NCBI RefSeq assembly: GCF_001612555.1
Contig: NZ_CP015110.1
Location: 2,170,001-2,234,000, forward strand
Direction of reading: 5' to 3'
Length of the DNA: 64,000 nucleotides
Source: Acinetobacter sp. TGL-Y2
GTDB lineage: Bacteria; Pseudomonadota; Gammaproteobacteria; Pseudomonadales; Moraxellaceae
Below, one piece after another: positions 40,005 to 49,586 of this stretch. Position numbers and translations under genes: made by a program. The notes below the pieces were generated by a model that ran no database searches, was not told the origin of the DNA, and saw only the letters and a list, made by a program, of their open reading frames with translations. Within the stretch, counting starts at the first letter, position 1. Every line of letters starts with the position of its first letter.

Positions 40005-40976
40005 TTATAATTTAGGATCACGCATTTGGACCAGACTTGAGTTGGCTTTGCTTAGAGATTCCATCATTTTATTCACCACGGCTGGAATTAAGCTATCTGC
40101 CATTTGTGCCGCTTGTAGACCCAGCTTCTCACCCAAAGTCGGCTTACGGCGTGTTTGAATCAGATAAACATCATGCAAGTTTAATAGATTCAATAAGTAT
40201 TCATCTGAAGTTTGTAGCTTATCCACCAAATTCAAATCCAGTGAATCTTGACCATACCAATGTTCACCTGTTGCCACTTTTTCAACGTTTAACTGTGGGC
40301 GGTATTTTTCAACAAAGTGCTTGAACAACACATGCGTTTGTTGAAGTTCTTCTTCAAACTTGGCTTTGCCTTCTTCAGTATTTTCTCCAAACATGGTCAC
40401 AGTGCGTTTGTATTGACCTGCTGTATACAACTCAAAATCCACGTTGTGTTCTTTGAGTAAGCGGTTGAAATTCGGTACTTGAGCCACGACACCAATTGAA
40501 CCCAAAACAGCAAAAGGTGCTGAGACAATTTCATTAGCGATACATGCCATCATATAGCCACCACTTGCAGCGACTTTATCGACACAAATGGTCAAATGAA
40601 AGCCTGCATCGCGTAAACGTACCAATTGTGCAGCAGCAAGCCCATAGCCATGCACCATACCACCTGGGCTTTCTAGGCGTAATAACACACGGTCACGACC
40701 TGCTTTTGCAGTCGATAAAATCAGGGTGATTTCTTCACGTAAGTTTTCAACCGCAGATGCAGCCATATCGCCTTTAAAATCCAATACATAGATTTTTTGA
40801 TTGTTCTTTTTACGCGCGCGAGCTTCTTTAGAAAACTGTTGGGAAAGTTGTAGAAGTTCAAATTTGGACGCCGTGGTTTGCGCTATTTTTTTTCGTTGTT
40901 CATTGATACGGGCATTTAAATGGCTGACACGAATTTCAGCAGGCAATTTCGGCAAATGAAATAACATAAAGCTCAA
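40005..40976 (-). CDS. sohB: SohB-like S49 family peptidase
   Basis: 323 aa. Ser-Lys dyad: Ser in DKVAASGGYMMA, Lys in AGQYKRTVTMFGENTEEGK. Also RLESPGGMVHGYG. E. coli SohB has an N-terminal TM anchor; here the N-terminus (LPAEIRVSHLNARINEQRKK) is charged and no anchor is visible, so it may be cytosolic or peripherally bound. Confidence 0.9.
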   Translation of the reverse strand: MSFMLFHLPKLPAEIRVSHLNARINEQRKKIAQTTASKFELLQLSQQFSKEARARKKNNQKIYVLDFKGDMAASAVENLREEITLILSTAKAGRDRVLLRLESPGGMVHGYGLAAAQLVRLRDAGFHLTICVDKVAASGGYMMACIANEIVSAPFAVLGSIGVVAQVPNFNRLLKEHNVDFELYTAGQYKRTVTMFGENTEEGKAKFEEELQQTHVLFKHFVEKYRPQLNVEKVATGEHWYGQDSLDLNLVDKLQTSDEYLLNLLNLHDVYLIQTRRKPTLGEKLGLQAAQMADSLIPAVVNKMMESLSKANSSLVQMRDPKL

Positions 40977-41222
40977 TACTCTTTAATTCATATTTATGCA
41001 TCTAACATGAGGTCTATCCCGCCCAATTTCAATACATTTATTGCAATTGAAGCAATATAGTTTCAAACATTGCTCCTCACATACCCTTCAAAAAAAGTCA
41101 AAAGTGGCGCTTAAAATTAAAATTCAGTTTTAAAATTAACAAGACAAATTATGTCGTCTCGCCCTAGAGTATTCATTTTATTTTTGGCATGATGCATTTA
41201 AGTAATCACTGAACAATCATAA

Positions 41223-42563
41223 ATGACTCAAATGCGTTGGCTCGAACTGCTGTCTACCATCCGAATTGGCAGTAAAAAACAAAGCTCAGAACAAGCGCGC
41301 AGTCCATTTCATAAAGATTATGACCGCATTATTTTCTCGCAAAGCTTTCGGCAGCTTAACCGTAAGACGCAAGTTCACCCGCTGACACAACATGACGGCA
41401 TTCATACACGTTTGACGCATTCACTTGAAGTATCGTGTATTGGTCGCTCGCTTGGCATGCTGGCTGCTGAAAAAATTAAAGACCATCTTCCAGTTTGGAT
41501 TTCCCCTGCCGATGTGGGTGCCATTATTCAAGCAGCATGTCTTGCACACGACATTGGCAACCCTCCTTTTGGTCATGCCGGTGAATATGCCATTCGTGAA
41601 TGGTTTGATGATGCTTCGCATGGTGATTTTCTAAAAGCACTCAGTCCTGAAGAACAAGCCGATGTGCGCCAGTTTGAAGGCAATGCACAAGGCTTAAGAT
41701 TGCTGACCAAAATTGATTATCATCCCAATGACGGGGGCATGCGTCTTACTTACGCAACCTTAGGGGCTTACTTAAAGTACCCATGGTTATCGAAAACCAT
41801 TGCATCTCAAGGTGACACACCCGCAAGTCAACGCGCGAAATTTGGCTGTTACCAATCTGAAAAAGAGATTTTGAAGCAAATTTCTGAACAATTAGGTTTA
41901 ATTCAACTCGGTGAAGATCATTATTGTCGTCATCCTTTAACCTATCTGTTAGAAGCCGCAGATGATATTTGCTATGCCCTGATTGATCTAGAAGATGGCA
42001 TTATTTTAAATATGTTGTCTTATGAACAAGTTGAACCGATTTTTCTGAATTTAATTGGTGAATACGGCATACCTTCTGAACTTGCAAATCCACATACGCC
42101 ATGGCAACAAAAAATTGCAGCCTTACGTGGGCGCGTGATGAAACGTCTGGTCGATGAAGTGACCACGGCTTTTGCCAAACATCACTTTGAAATTTTGTCT
42201 GGACAGCTGAAAGGCAGTTTATTGCAATATTGTTCTGCTGATATAGAACAAGGGATTAATAAAGCCAAAAATTTGGCCCGTGAAAAAATCTTTGAGCATC
42301 CGCAAAAAGCAGGACTCGAAATCATTGCACATCAAAGCTTGCAACATATTTTAGATGCGTTTATCCCACTCACTACACCAGATAAAGTGCATAGTTTTAA
42401 AGAAGGTCGTTTATTTTCGATCCTGTCAGGTTATGGCGCACGTTTTAGTGACCATCACTATGACAATATTATGCAAGTGTTGGATATTGTCAGTAAATTT
42501 TCAGATCATCAAGCCTATAACTTGGCACAAGAACTCAAAGGCAATAAGGTGGGGTTCTTATAA
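41223..42563 (+). CDS. dgt: deoxyguanosinetriphosphate triphosphohydrolase-like protein
   Basis: 446 aa HD-domain protein. Metal ligands in RLTHSLEVSCIGR, LAHDIGNPPFGHAGE and LLEAADDICYALIDLEDG. Hydrolyses dGTP (or dNTPs) to nucleoside and triphosphate. Length fits the dgt group. Confidence 0.93.
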   Translation: MTQMRWLELLSTIRIGSKKQSSEQARSPFHKDYDRIIFSQSFRQLNRKTQVHPLTQHDGIHTRLTHSLEVSCIGRSLGMLAAEKIKDHLPVWISPADVGAIIQAACLAHDIGNPPFGHAGEYAIREWFDDASHGDFLKALSPEEQADVRQFEGNAQGLRLLTKIDYHPNDGGMRLTYATLGAYLKYPWLSKTIASQGDTPASQRAKFGCYQSEKEILKQISEQLGLIQLGEDHYCRHPLTYLLEAADDICYALIDLEDGIILNMLSYEQVEPIFLNLIGEYGIPSELANPHTPWQQKIAALRGRVMKRLVDEVTTAFAKHHFEILSGQLKGSLLQYCSADIEQGINKAKNLAREKIFEHPQKAGLEIIAHQSLQHILDAFIPLTTPDKVHSFKEGRLFSILSGYGARFSDHHYDNIMQVLDIVSKFSDHQAYNLAQELKGNKVGFL

Positions 42564-42687
42564 TGCTCTCAGATTACCTTCTTCTGCGTTTGCAACAAAC
42601 GAGATTCGATAAATGATACGAGAACTTTTGCCTTTAGATCCAATGCACTCTACTATTCAAACATTAACAAAGAAGTGAATAAATTCA

Positions 42688-43284
42688 ATGATCGGATGTC
42701 TTATTGGTGAAGTGCTTGCCTTAGAAGCACCTACAGTCTTACTCAATGTAAACGGCGTGGGCTATGAAGTCGATACGCCATTATCTACATTTTGCCAATT
42801 GCAAAAAGGTCAAAAAACCACGCTTTGGACACATTTAGTGGTGCGTGAAGATGCTCAACAACTCTTTGGCTTTGCAGAGCCGCGAGAAAAGACCATTTTC
42901 CGCACCTTACTTAAAGTCAATGGTGTCGGTCCACGTATGGCGTTGGGCATTCTATCAACCTTAAGCGTTGAACTGCTGATTCACACCGTTGAGCATGAAG
43001 ATGTGAATACCTTGATTAAAGTCCCAGGTGTGGGTAAAAAGACAGCTGAACGTCTGATGATTGAACTTCGTGATCGCTTTAAAGCCATGGCAACGTCATC
43101 TTCAAGTTCAGCGACAACACAAATTCAGTTCACTGGTAACTCTGCTGTGGCTGAAGCAGAAGCGGCTTTACAATCTCTCGGCTTTAAACCGTTAGAGGCA
43201 CAAAAAATTGTTGCTGCGGCCAAAGGTGATTACACTGAAGCGGCTGACATTATCCGTGCATCATTGAAATCGATGAATAAATAA
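42688..43284 (+). CDS. ruvA: Holliday junction helicase subunit RuvA
   Basis: 198 aa. N-terminal OB fold (MIGCLIGEVL), tandem HhH motifs (VNGVGPRMALGIL, VPGVGKKTAERL) and the C-terminal RuvB-binding domain (EAEAALQSLGFKPLEAQKIV). ruvB follows after a 301-bp gap instead of the usual close spacing. Confidence 0.97.
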   Translation: MIGCLIGEVLALEAPTVLLNVNGVGYEVDTPLSTFCQLQKGQKTTLWTHLVVREDAQQLFGFAEPREKTIFRTLLKVNGVGPRMALGILSTLSVELLIHTVEHEDVNTLIKVPGVGKKTAERLMIELRDRFKAMATSSSSSATTQIQFTGNSAVAEAEAALQSLGFKPLEAQKIVAAAKGDYTEAADIIRASLKSMNK

Positions 43285-43333
43285 AACGCTATGATCAATA
43301 ATTTCAAATGAAAATAATTTGATACGCGAAAAG

Positions 43334-43431
43334 GTCATTCGCAACTGTTTGAGGCAGGATGAAATTTGTGAACTAAAGTTTCTGCGATATATTCAAATGT
43401 AGATTGGTCTTTGACGAGTTTTGCGAATGAC
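43334..43431. repeat. 98-bp element with 11-bp terminal inverted repeats
   Basis: GTCATTCGCAA at 43334-43344 and its exact reverse complement at 43421-43431. Non-coding, in the unusual gap between ruvA and ruvB. A second hairpin (CTTACTTTTG/CAAAAGTAAG, 43442-43467) follows. Could be a MITE-like or other intergenic repeat. Confidence 0.45.
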
Positions 43432-43585
43432 AATGGTTTTGCTTACTTTTGACTTAACAAAAGTAAGGCGAACCGCAGGTTAATCCTCAACTTAAACTTA
43501 AATGATAAGACTCCGCTGTGATTCATATTTTTTGAATATCAAACATATGATAAGCAAACGAGTTAAACGATAGATTAATAAATTG

Positions 43586-44593
43586 ATGCAAGACCGTATT
43601 ATCAGTGGTTCTGAAAAACCCGAAGATCATTTTGATCGTGCCATACGCCCCACTTCACTTGAAGACTATATTGGTCAGCCTGTGGTACGTGAGCAAATGG
43701 AAATTTTTATTGGTGCTGCACGTGGACGCGGTGAAGCGCTCGATCACACCCTCATTTTTGGCCCACCCGGTTTAGGGAAAACCACGCTGGCGAATATTAT
43801 TGCCCGTGAAATGGGTGGTAATCTCAAGTCAACTTCTGGCCCCGTGCTTGAACGCGCAGGTGATTTAGCAGCGATGCTGACCAATCTTGAAGAAGGTGAT
43901 GTTTTATTTATTGATGAAATTCATCGTCTGTCACCTGTGATTGAAGAAATTCTCTATCCTGCAATGGAAGATTACCAACTCGATATCATGATTGGTGAAG
44001 GTCCGGGTGCACGATCCATTAAATTGGATTTACCTCCCTTTACTTTAGTTGCAGCAACTACACGCGCAGGACTACTTACTTCTCCTTTACGAGATCGTTT
44101 CGGGATCGTGCAACGTTTAGAGTTTTATTCTGTTGAAGATTTGACCCATATTGTGGCGCGTTCTGCAAACCTAATGGATGTTCCGACCACAGCAGAGGGT
44201 GCTTTAGAAATTGCACGTCGTGCACGTGGTACGCCGCGTATTGCCAACCGTTTACTGCGTCGTGTGCGTGACTATGCCCAAGTCAAAGGTAATGGCGAAG
44301 TGACCAAAGAAATGGCGCAACGTGCTTTGGATATGCTTAATGTTGATAAGGATGGTTTAGATACTTTAGACCGTCGTTATTTGTCTATGCTACTTGAGCG
44401 TTTTGATGGTGGTCCTGCGGGCGTTGAAGCGTTGGCTGCGGCAATGGCGGAAGATTCAGGCACACTGGAAGATGTAATTGAGCCGTATTTGATTCAGCAA
44501 GGTTATGCAATGCGTACTGCGCGTGGTCGGATTGCAACCAATCAGGCGTATGTGCAGTTTGGTATGACACCTCCTGAGCCGAAAGAGAAGTGA
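43586..44593 (+). CDS. ruvB: Holliday junction helicase motor RuvB
   Basis: 335 aa from ATG at 43586. Walker [13 protein letters not shown], Walker [11 protein letters not shown], arginine-finger/sensor segments and the C-terminal DNA-binding winged helix. Drives branch migration with RuvA; ruvC is not in the window. Confidence 0.98.
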   Translation: MQDRIISGSEKPEDHFDRAIRPTSLEDYIGQPVVREQMEIFIGAARGRGEALDHTLIFGPPGLGKTTLANIIAREMGGNLKSTSGPVLERAGDLAAMLTNLEEGDVLFIDEIHRLSPVIEEILYPAMEDYQLDIMIGEGPGARSIKLDLPPFTLVAATTRAGLLTSPLRDRFGIVQRLEFYSVEDLTHIVARSANLMDVPTTAEGALEIARRARGTPRIANRLLRRVRDYAQVKGNGEVTKEMAQRALDMLNVDKDGLDTLDRRYLSMLLERFDGGPAGVEALAAAMAEDSGTLEDVIEPYLIQQGYAMRTARGRIATNQAYVQFGMTPPEPKEK

Positions 44594-44600
44594 GTCAACA

Positions 44601-44626
44601 AAAAAGGATGATTCATCATCCTTTTT
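44601..44626 (+). terminator. intrinsic terminator of ruvB
   Basis: AAAAAGGATGAT-TC-ATCATCCTTTTT, perfect 12-bp stem ending in five Ts, 8 bases after the ruvB stop. Confidence 0.85.
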
Positions 44627-44647
44627 CCACATATTCAAAAACAAAAA

Positions 44648-45313
44648 ATGAAAATAGACCATATCCCCATGACCGAACAAGAGTTAATGCAAGAAATCAT
44701 TCATCAATATGATGAAGCACTTAAAAATATTGATCTTGATACCATCATCCCGAGAGACAAAGCTATCATTGAACTTACTCACATAGAGTTGGAGACATTG
44801 CAAAAATTAATCGAAAATAGAACTGCTTTAAGTTTAAATTTTGAATTTTTTGATATAACGTTAAACAAAACTGTCGAAATTAAAGAAGACTTTCAGGTGA
44901 GAACCATATTCCATCAATCTCAAAATTACTGTCTTAAAAGTATTTCTTTTAATTATGCTTCTGCGATAATTTTGATTAGCTTAGTTTTTAAAGAACCCAT
45001 GGATCAGCTTATAAATGAAGTTATAACGCCTAAACCTATTGATAAAAAAGATATTTCTCTTGCAATGATTATTGCAATAATCTGTTTTTCCACTTTTTTT
45101 ATCACTTATGGTGGAATTCCTGAAATACTTAGTTTTGCTTTATTCGGCGCTGGATTTTCAGCACTTGGTTTCATCTATGAGAAAGTAAAAGACCGCTTAA
45201 ATTTTAACAGTAAGCGTAAGATTAACGAGCGAAGATTCTATACGAGTCAATATTTAACAGCGCACTTAGCTGAACATGCTCATCAAAGACTTAATCTTGA
45301 TAGTGTTGAATAA
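44648..45313 (+). CDS. hypothetical protein with two central TM helices
   Basis: 221 aa. Hydrophilic N-terminal 140 residues, two adjacent TM helices (MIIAIICFSTFFITYG, ILSFALFGAGFSALGFIY) and a basic C-terminus. No family recognised. The ATG at 44669 (MTEQELMQ) is an alternative start. Confidence 0.65.
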   Translation: MKIDHIPMTEQELMQEIIHQYDEALKNIDLDTIIPRDKAIIELTHIELETLQKLIENRTALSLNFEFFDITLNKTVEIKEDFQVRTIFHQSQNYCLKSISFNYASAIILISLVFKEPMDQLINEVITPKPIDKKDISLAMIIAIICFSTFFITYGGIPEILSFALFGAGFSALGFIYEKVKDRLNFNSKRKINERRFYTSQYLTAHLAEHAHQRLNLDSVE

Positions 45314-45561
45314 TTTAGTTTTACAAATTAACAACGCATGAACAGCTCCAATCTAGATGTGTAATATAAAAATGAAAAGAACTTTTTCTTTTATTTCTGT
45401 GTTTGAAACCTTGTGCCATTGGACTGAAAATTCAGGGTGATAAACTGCGAGCCTTTGCAGTACATTGTTCTGAGCAATTATTTTGTGCATCATGCTTAAA
45501 ATATCAGAACAATAGAATCACCCAAAAATCCAAGATCCAAAGCTAGACATGGGAAATGAAT

Positions 45562-45969
45562 ATGGCGAACAAATTTGAATTTCAAATTCGTGTATATATA
45601 GAAGATACCGATGCAGGAGGTATTGTCTACCACGCCAATCACATCCGTTTTATGGAACGCGCCCGCACCGAATGGCTACGTGCTTCAGGTATTTCACACT
45701 ACTGGCACCAAAAAGATTATCATTTCGTGGTACACAAGATTTCGCTCAAATACTCACGTCCAATCCTAATGGATGACCTCATTACTGTTACAGCGAGTGT
45801 AGTTTCGTGTAAAGCCACGTCTTTTGTGTTGCAACAAAATATTTATCGTGGTGAAATCATGCTAGCTTCTGGCGAGGTTGAATTGGCATGTATTAGCTTG
45901 GCAATGAGACCGCTTCGAATTCCTGATGAAATCCGTGAACTGATCCAAAAACAATTGGCTCACGAATAA
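45562..45969 (+). CDS. ybgC: acyl-CoA thioesterase YbgC, Tol-Pal associated
   Basis: 135 aa from ATG at 45562 (GGGAA six bases upstream; ATG 45556 is too close to it). Hot-dog fold with YIEDTDAGGIVYHANHIRFMERARTEW, which includes the catalytic Asp. First gene of the tol-pal cluster, as in E. coli. Confidence 0.95.
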   Translation: MANKFEFQIRVYIEDTDAGGIVYHANHIRFMERARTEWLRASGISHYWHQKDYHFVVHKISLKYSRPILMDDLITVTASVVSCKATSFVLQQNIYRGEIMLASGEVELACISLAMRPLRIPDEIRELIQKQLAHE

Positions 45970-45992
45970 AAATACTATTGGCACATGTAACT

Positions 45993-46691
45993 ATGGCAAC
46001 ACAACTAGAATCATCTCTACACATCTCAGATTTAATTTTACAAGCAAGTCCTGTCGTTCAATTGGTCATGCTGGTTTTAGTCCTCGCGTCCCTGTTGAGT
46101 TGGTATTTAATTGCCAAGTTACATATGACCTATAAAAAAGCGCAACAAGGCGATGAACATTTCCAAAAAGTGTTTTGGTCAGGCGCAGAGCTGAATACGT
46201 TGTATAACAATGCACAAGTGAACTCTAAACGTGAAGGTCTAGAAGATATTTTCTATCATGGCTTTGGCGAATTTTTAAAGCTAAAAAAATCAAAAGCCGA
46301 GACCTCTCATACCATTGATGGTACAGAACGTATTTTACGTGTCGGTCTAAGTCGTGACCAAAGCCGTATGGAGCAAGGTTTAGGTGCTCTTGCTAGTATT
46401 GGTTCAGTTGCCCCGTATATTGGTTTGTTTGGTACGGTTTGGGGCATCATGAATGCCTTTATTGGTTTAGCACAGGTTGAACAAGTCACGTTGGCAACCG
46501 TTGCACCGGGTATTGCAGAAGCACTGATTGCAACAGCCATTGGTCTATTTGCCGCAATTCCAGCGGTACTGGCCTTTAACCATTACACATCCAAAGGCGA
46601 AGAAGTCTATTCAGATCGTGCATTATTTGCAGAAGAAATGGTGGCGCTTTTACAACGTCAGTCTGTGGGAACAACACAGGAAAATGACTAA
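45993..46691 (+). CDS. tolQ: Tol-Pal system protein TolQ
   Basis: 232 aa from ATG at 45993 (MATQLESS). Three TM helices; MotA/TolQ/ExbB domain with GLGALASIGSVAPYIGLFGTVWGIM. Uses the proton-motive force with TolR to energise TolA. The tolR ATG shares one base with its stop. Confidence 0.97.
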   Translation: MATQLESSLHISDLILQASPVVQLVMLVLVLASLLSWYLIAKLHMTYKKAQQGDEHFQKVFWSGAELNTLYNNAQVNSKREGLEDIFYHGFGEFLKLKKSKAETSHTIDGTERILRVGLSRDQSRMEQGLGALASIGSVAPYIGLFGTVWGIMNAFIGLAQVEQVTLATVAPGIAEALIATAIGLFAAIPAVLAFNHYTSKGEEVYSDRALFAEEMVALLQRQSVGTTQEND

Positions 46692-47131
46692 TGGCGATTC
46701 AACGTTCTGGACGCTTTGAACGCGTCAAAAAACCACTCAATAGTGACATGAATGTCGTGCCATACATCGATGTGATGTTGGTTTTATTGGTGATCTTTAT
46801 GGTGACTGCCCCCATGATTACCAGCGGCATTAAGGTTGATTTACCGGAAGCCAATAGCAATCCGATTGTATCTGAAGCCGCACCTGCCATGGTGAGCTTA
46901 AAAGAAGATGGCAGTTATTATCTTGAATATAAAAAGATAAAGCAGGCTGTGACTTTAGATGAGCTAAAGGATCTACTCATCACTGCTCAAGAAGAAACAG
47001 ATAATCAGCAATTAAATATTGTGATTAATGGTGACCAAACTCGTCCTTATGGTGATGTAATTGCCTTGATGTCAAACCTTCAAGATGCGGGTTTAACACA
47101 AGTCGGATTACTGACCAAGCCTGTAAAATAA
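46691..47131 (+). CDS. tolR: Tol-Pal system protein TolR
   Basis: 146 aa. One TM helix with the proton-path Asp (NVVPYIDVMLVLLVIFMVTAPM) and a periplasmic ExbD/TolR domain (VVINGDQTRPYGDVIALM). Confidence 0.97.
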   Translation: MAIQRSGRFERVKKPLNSDMNVVPYIDVMLVLLVIFMVTAPMITSGIKVDLPEANSNPIVSEAAPAMVSLKEDGSYYLEYKKIKQAVTLDELKDLLITAQEETDNQQLNIVINGDQTRPYGDVIALMSNLQDAGLTQVGLLTKPVK

Positions 47132-47134
47132 GCT

Positions 47135-48601
47135 ATGAAAGATACGAAACAGTCTTTTTCTAAAGAAAAAAAAATTGCACTCGGTTTTACCTTGGCTGTG
47201 CATGTGGTTGCCCTTTCAGGTTTACTGTTTTTGGGTTTAACTCAGCCCAATGAACCACCGAAACCGATTAAAACAGTCCTGATCAAACCTGAAGATTTAA
47301 TCATTCCACCTGAGCCAACACCACTTGTAGAAACAGACTCAGTTGAAACTGCGGACACTAAAGTTCAGCCGACCATTCAACAAACGGCTGACCCCGTTTT
47401 GGCTGCGCCTAATATTCCAGCTATAGCTGCTAAACCTGTAGAACAACCTAAAGTCGAACCTAAGGCAGATACTCAAAAAGCGGCTGAAGCTGCCAAACAA
47501 GCGGCTGCGGAAAAACAAGCAGCCTTAGTTGCTGCAAAAGCAACCGAAAAAGCCAATCGTGAAGCTGCTGAAAAGTTGAAACAAGCTAAAGCAGATGCAT
47601 CTAATAAAGCCAAAGCGGAGGCTGCTCAAAAAGCACAAGCTGACGCTGAGACAAAAGCAAGAGCGGAAGCAAATCAAAAAGCTAAAGCAGATGCCGCTGC
47701 GAAAGCCCGAACCGAAGCAGCAAATAAAGCCAAAACGGAGGCTGCTCAAAAAGCCAAAGCCGACGCTTCTGCAAAAGCAAAAACTGATGCATCTAATAAA
47801 GCCAAAGCCGACGCTGCTGCCAAAGCAAAAGCAGATACAGCAAATAAAGCCAAAGCCGACGCTGCTGCCAAAGCGAAAACTGATGCAGCAAATAAAGCCA
47901 AGGCTGACGCTGCTGCCAAAGCAAAAACTGATACAGCAAATAAAGCCAAAGCTGATGCCAAAGCGAAAACTGATGCAGCAAATAAAGCCAAAGCCGACGC
48001 TGCTGCCAAAGCGAAAGCAGATACAGCAAATAAAGCCAAAGCTGATGCTGCTGCCAAAGCGAAAACTGATGCAGCAAATAAAGCCAAAGCCGACGCTGCT
48101 GCCAAAGCAAAAGCAGATACAGCAAATAAAGCCAAAGCCGACGCTGCTGCCAAAGCGAAAACTGATGCAGCAAATAAAGCCAAAGCCGACGCTGCTGCCA
48201 AAGCGAAAGCAGATACAGCGAATAAAGCCAAAGCCGATGCTGAAGCCAAAGAACGTGCCGCAGCTGAAGAACGCGCTTCATCTGCTCAAAAAGCCAAAGA
48301 AGAAGCGGTCAATAAAAAGGCTGAAACGAAGAAAATTGCATCTTCAGCGAAACGTGACTTTGAAAATAAAGTTAAAAATGCTTGGCGTATGCCAGTGAAT
48401 GCTTCAGGTCAAAAAGCAACGGCACGTGTGAGTTTAAGTGAAAGTGGTGCTGTAAACAGTGTCATTGTGAATGCATCCGATCCAGACGTCAAAGCCAGTG
48501 TAGAACAGGCAGTCCGCTCTGCTGCACCGTATCCGATGCCTTCAGACCCTGAGGCTAGAAGTCAAGCAAGAAGTTTTACCGCTTCATTTACCGTTAAATA
48601 G
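47135..48601 (+). CDS. tolA: cell envelope integrity protein TolA
   Basis: 488 aa. N-terminal TM anchor (IALGFTLAVHVVALSGLLFLGL), a Pro-rich stretch, a very long Lys/Ala helical stalk (about 110-390) built from repeats, and the TolA C-terminal domain (RDFENKVKNAWRMP...AAPYPMPSDP). Links inner-membrane TolQR to Pal/TolB for outer-membrane constriction. The stalk's DNA repeats (47760-48245) create long false frames on both strands. Confidence 0.96.
   Translation: MKDTKQSFSKEKKIALGFTLAVHVVALSGLLFLGLTQPNEPPKPIKTVLIKPEDLIIPPEPTPLVETDSVETADTKVQPTIQQTADPVLAAPNIPAIAAKPVEQPKVEPKADTQKAAEAAKQAAAEKQAALVAAKATEKANREAAEKLKQAKADASNKAKAEAAQKAQADAETKARAEANQKAKADAAAKARTEAANKAKTEAAQKAKADASAKAKTDASNKAKADAAAKAKADTANKAKADAAAKAKTDAANKAKADAAAKAKTDTANKAKADAKAKTDAANKAKADAAAKAKADTANKAKADAAAKAKTDAANKAKADAAAKAKADTANKAKADAAAKAKTDAANKAKADAAAKAKADTANKAKADAEAKERAAAEERASSAQKAKEEAVNKKAETKKIASSAKRDFENKVKNAWRMPVNASGQKATARVSLSESGAVNSVIVNASDPDVKASVEQAVRSAAPYPMPSDPEARSQARSFTASFTVK
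47760..48245 (+). repeat. tandem 48-bp (96-bp higher-order) repeats in the TolA stalk
   Basis: Near-identical units encode alternating KADAAAKAKTDAANKA and KADAAAKAKADTANKA (16 residues each). One unit is shortened (KADAKAKTDAANKA around 47950), a sign of unit gain and loss by slippage or recombination. Confidence 0.9.
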
Positions 48602-48606
48602 ATTTC

Positions 48607-48641
48607 AAACAAACCCTATATTCGTATGGGGTTTGTTTTTT
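48607..48641 (+). terminator. intrinsic terminator after tolA
   Basis: Stem AAACAAACCC with GGGTTTGTTT (one-base bulge) and terminal T-run. It separates tolQRA from the downstream genes at the transcript level. Confidence 0.7.
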
Positions 48642-48697
48642 AAAGATGAAAACGATATATTGATTTTTTACTTTAATCACTCTTTATAATTACAAAT

Positions 48698-49336
48698 ATG
48701 ATTCACAAACTTCTGACACTGATTATCCTATTGTCTCCGCTTTCATATGCAGAAAATATCAATATCACCATTCCCTCAACATCCATTCCACAAGGAATAA
48801 GTTTAGAACGATACAACCAACTTCATTTAGCTTATCAACGCAAGGCTTTTGCCGAAAAAGCCGGAACTCATGTAGAAGTAGCAGCGAAAGCTAAAACAGT
48901 TATAGATGAAGATAGATCAGAAAAAGTAAGATCAGATGCACAGAAGGTTAATGCTAAGGCTGAAGCAGCTGCCAAAGCAAGAGCTGAACGTGATGCATAT
49001 CAAGCAAAAGCTTTAGTAGAACAAAAAGTACGTGAAGATGCAGCCAATAAAAAAGCTGAAGCTCGTAAAATTGCATCTTCTGCCAAGCGAGACTTCGAAA
49101 GTAAAATCATAAATGCATGGAAAATACCGGATGGATTTACAGAAAAGAAAGCCACTGCACATATTCCGTTAAGCAACAACGGCGATGTATTGTCTATTGT
49201 TGTAGCTACTACTGAACCACAACTGAGAGCAGGTATTGAACAAGCAGTCCGTTCAGCTGCACCGTATCCGATGCCTTCAGACCCTGAAGCTAGAAGTCAA
49301 GCGCGTAGTTTTACAGCTTCTTTTACGGTTAAATAA
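48698..49336 (+). CDS. secreted TolA-C-terminal-domain paralogue
   Basis: 212 aa. It has a cleavable-looking signal peptide (LLSPLSYA-EN) in place of TolA's membrane anchor, a short charged Lys/Ala/Glu region (about 55-125) and a complete TolA C-terminal domain. Its last ~30 residues (EQAVRSAAPYPMPSDP... to the end) are identical to TolA, and the DNA there is nearly identical, suggesting duplication or gene conversion. Predicted to be soluble and periplasmic, so it could bind TolA's partners (TolB, Pal) without transmitting force. No strong ribosome-binding site is visible. Function unknown. Confidence 0.85.
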   Translation: MIHKLLTLIILLSPLSYAENINITIPSTSIPQGISLERYNQLHLAYQRKAFAEKAGTHVEVAAKAKTVIDEDRSEKVRSDAQKVNAKAEAAAKARAERDAYQAKALVEQKVREDAANKKAEARKIASSAKRDFESKIINAWKIPDGFTEKKATAHIPLSNNGDVLSIVVATTEPQLRAGIEQAVRSAAPYPMPSDPEARSQARSFTASFTVK

Positions 49337-49586
49337 AACCCAAATCACCACACCCGACCACGGTCGAGCGTTTTTCAAACTTAACTACTTATAGCCATAT
49401 TGATTATTAAGCTTAAATGTTCCAATTGCAAATGGTCTAAGTTGAATAGATCTTTGAATAACGATTATTCGATTCATATTTTCAGATAATCGTCATAATT
49501 ACATGCTTTCTATAGATTAAAATCATCTCTGTATGCTACAAAGCTAGCATAATCTAAAAACTAGTATTTCGAGCATGTGACCTACA

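Noticed and set aside
47746..48281. Two long reverse-strand frames (162-167 aa, Ala/Ser/Leu- or Trp/Leu/Arg-rich) opposite tolA
   Set aside because: They are by-products of the 48-bp tandem repeats, which keep every frame free of stops; composition is not protein-like and tolA is unmistakable.
47595..48398. 267-residue plus-strand frame rich in Lys, Leu, Pro and Gln inside tolA
   Set aside because: Same repeat artefact in a shifted frame; no ribosome-binding site or family match.
49351..49375. Terminator after the TolA paralogue (CGACC/GGTCG before TTTTT)
   Set aside because: The stem is only 4-5 bp with a 2-4 base loop; too weak to list as a feature.
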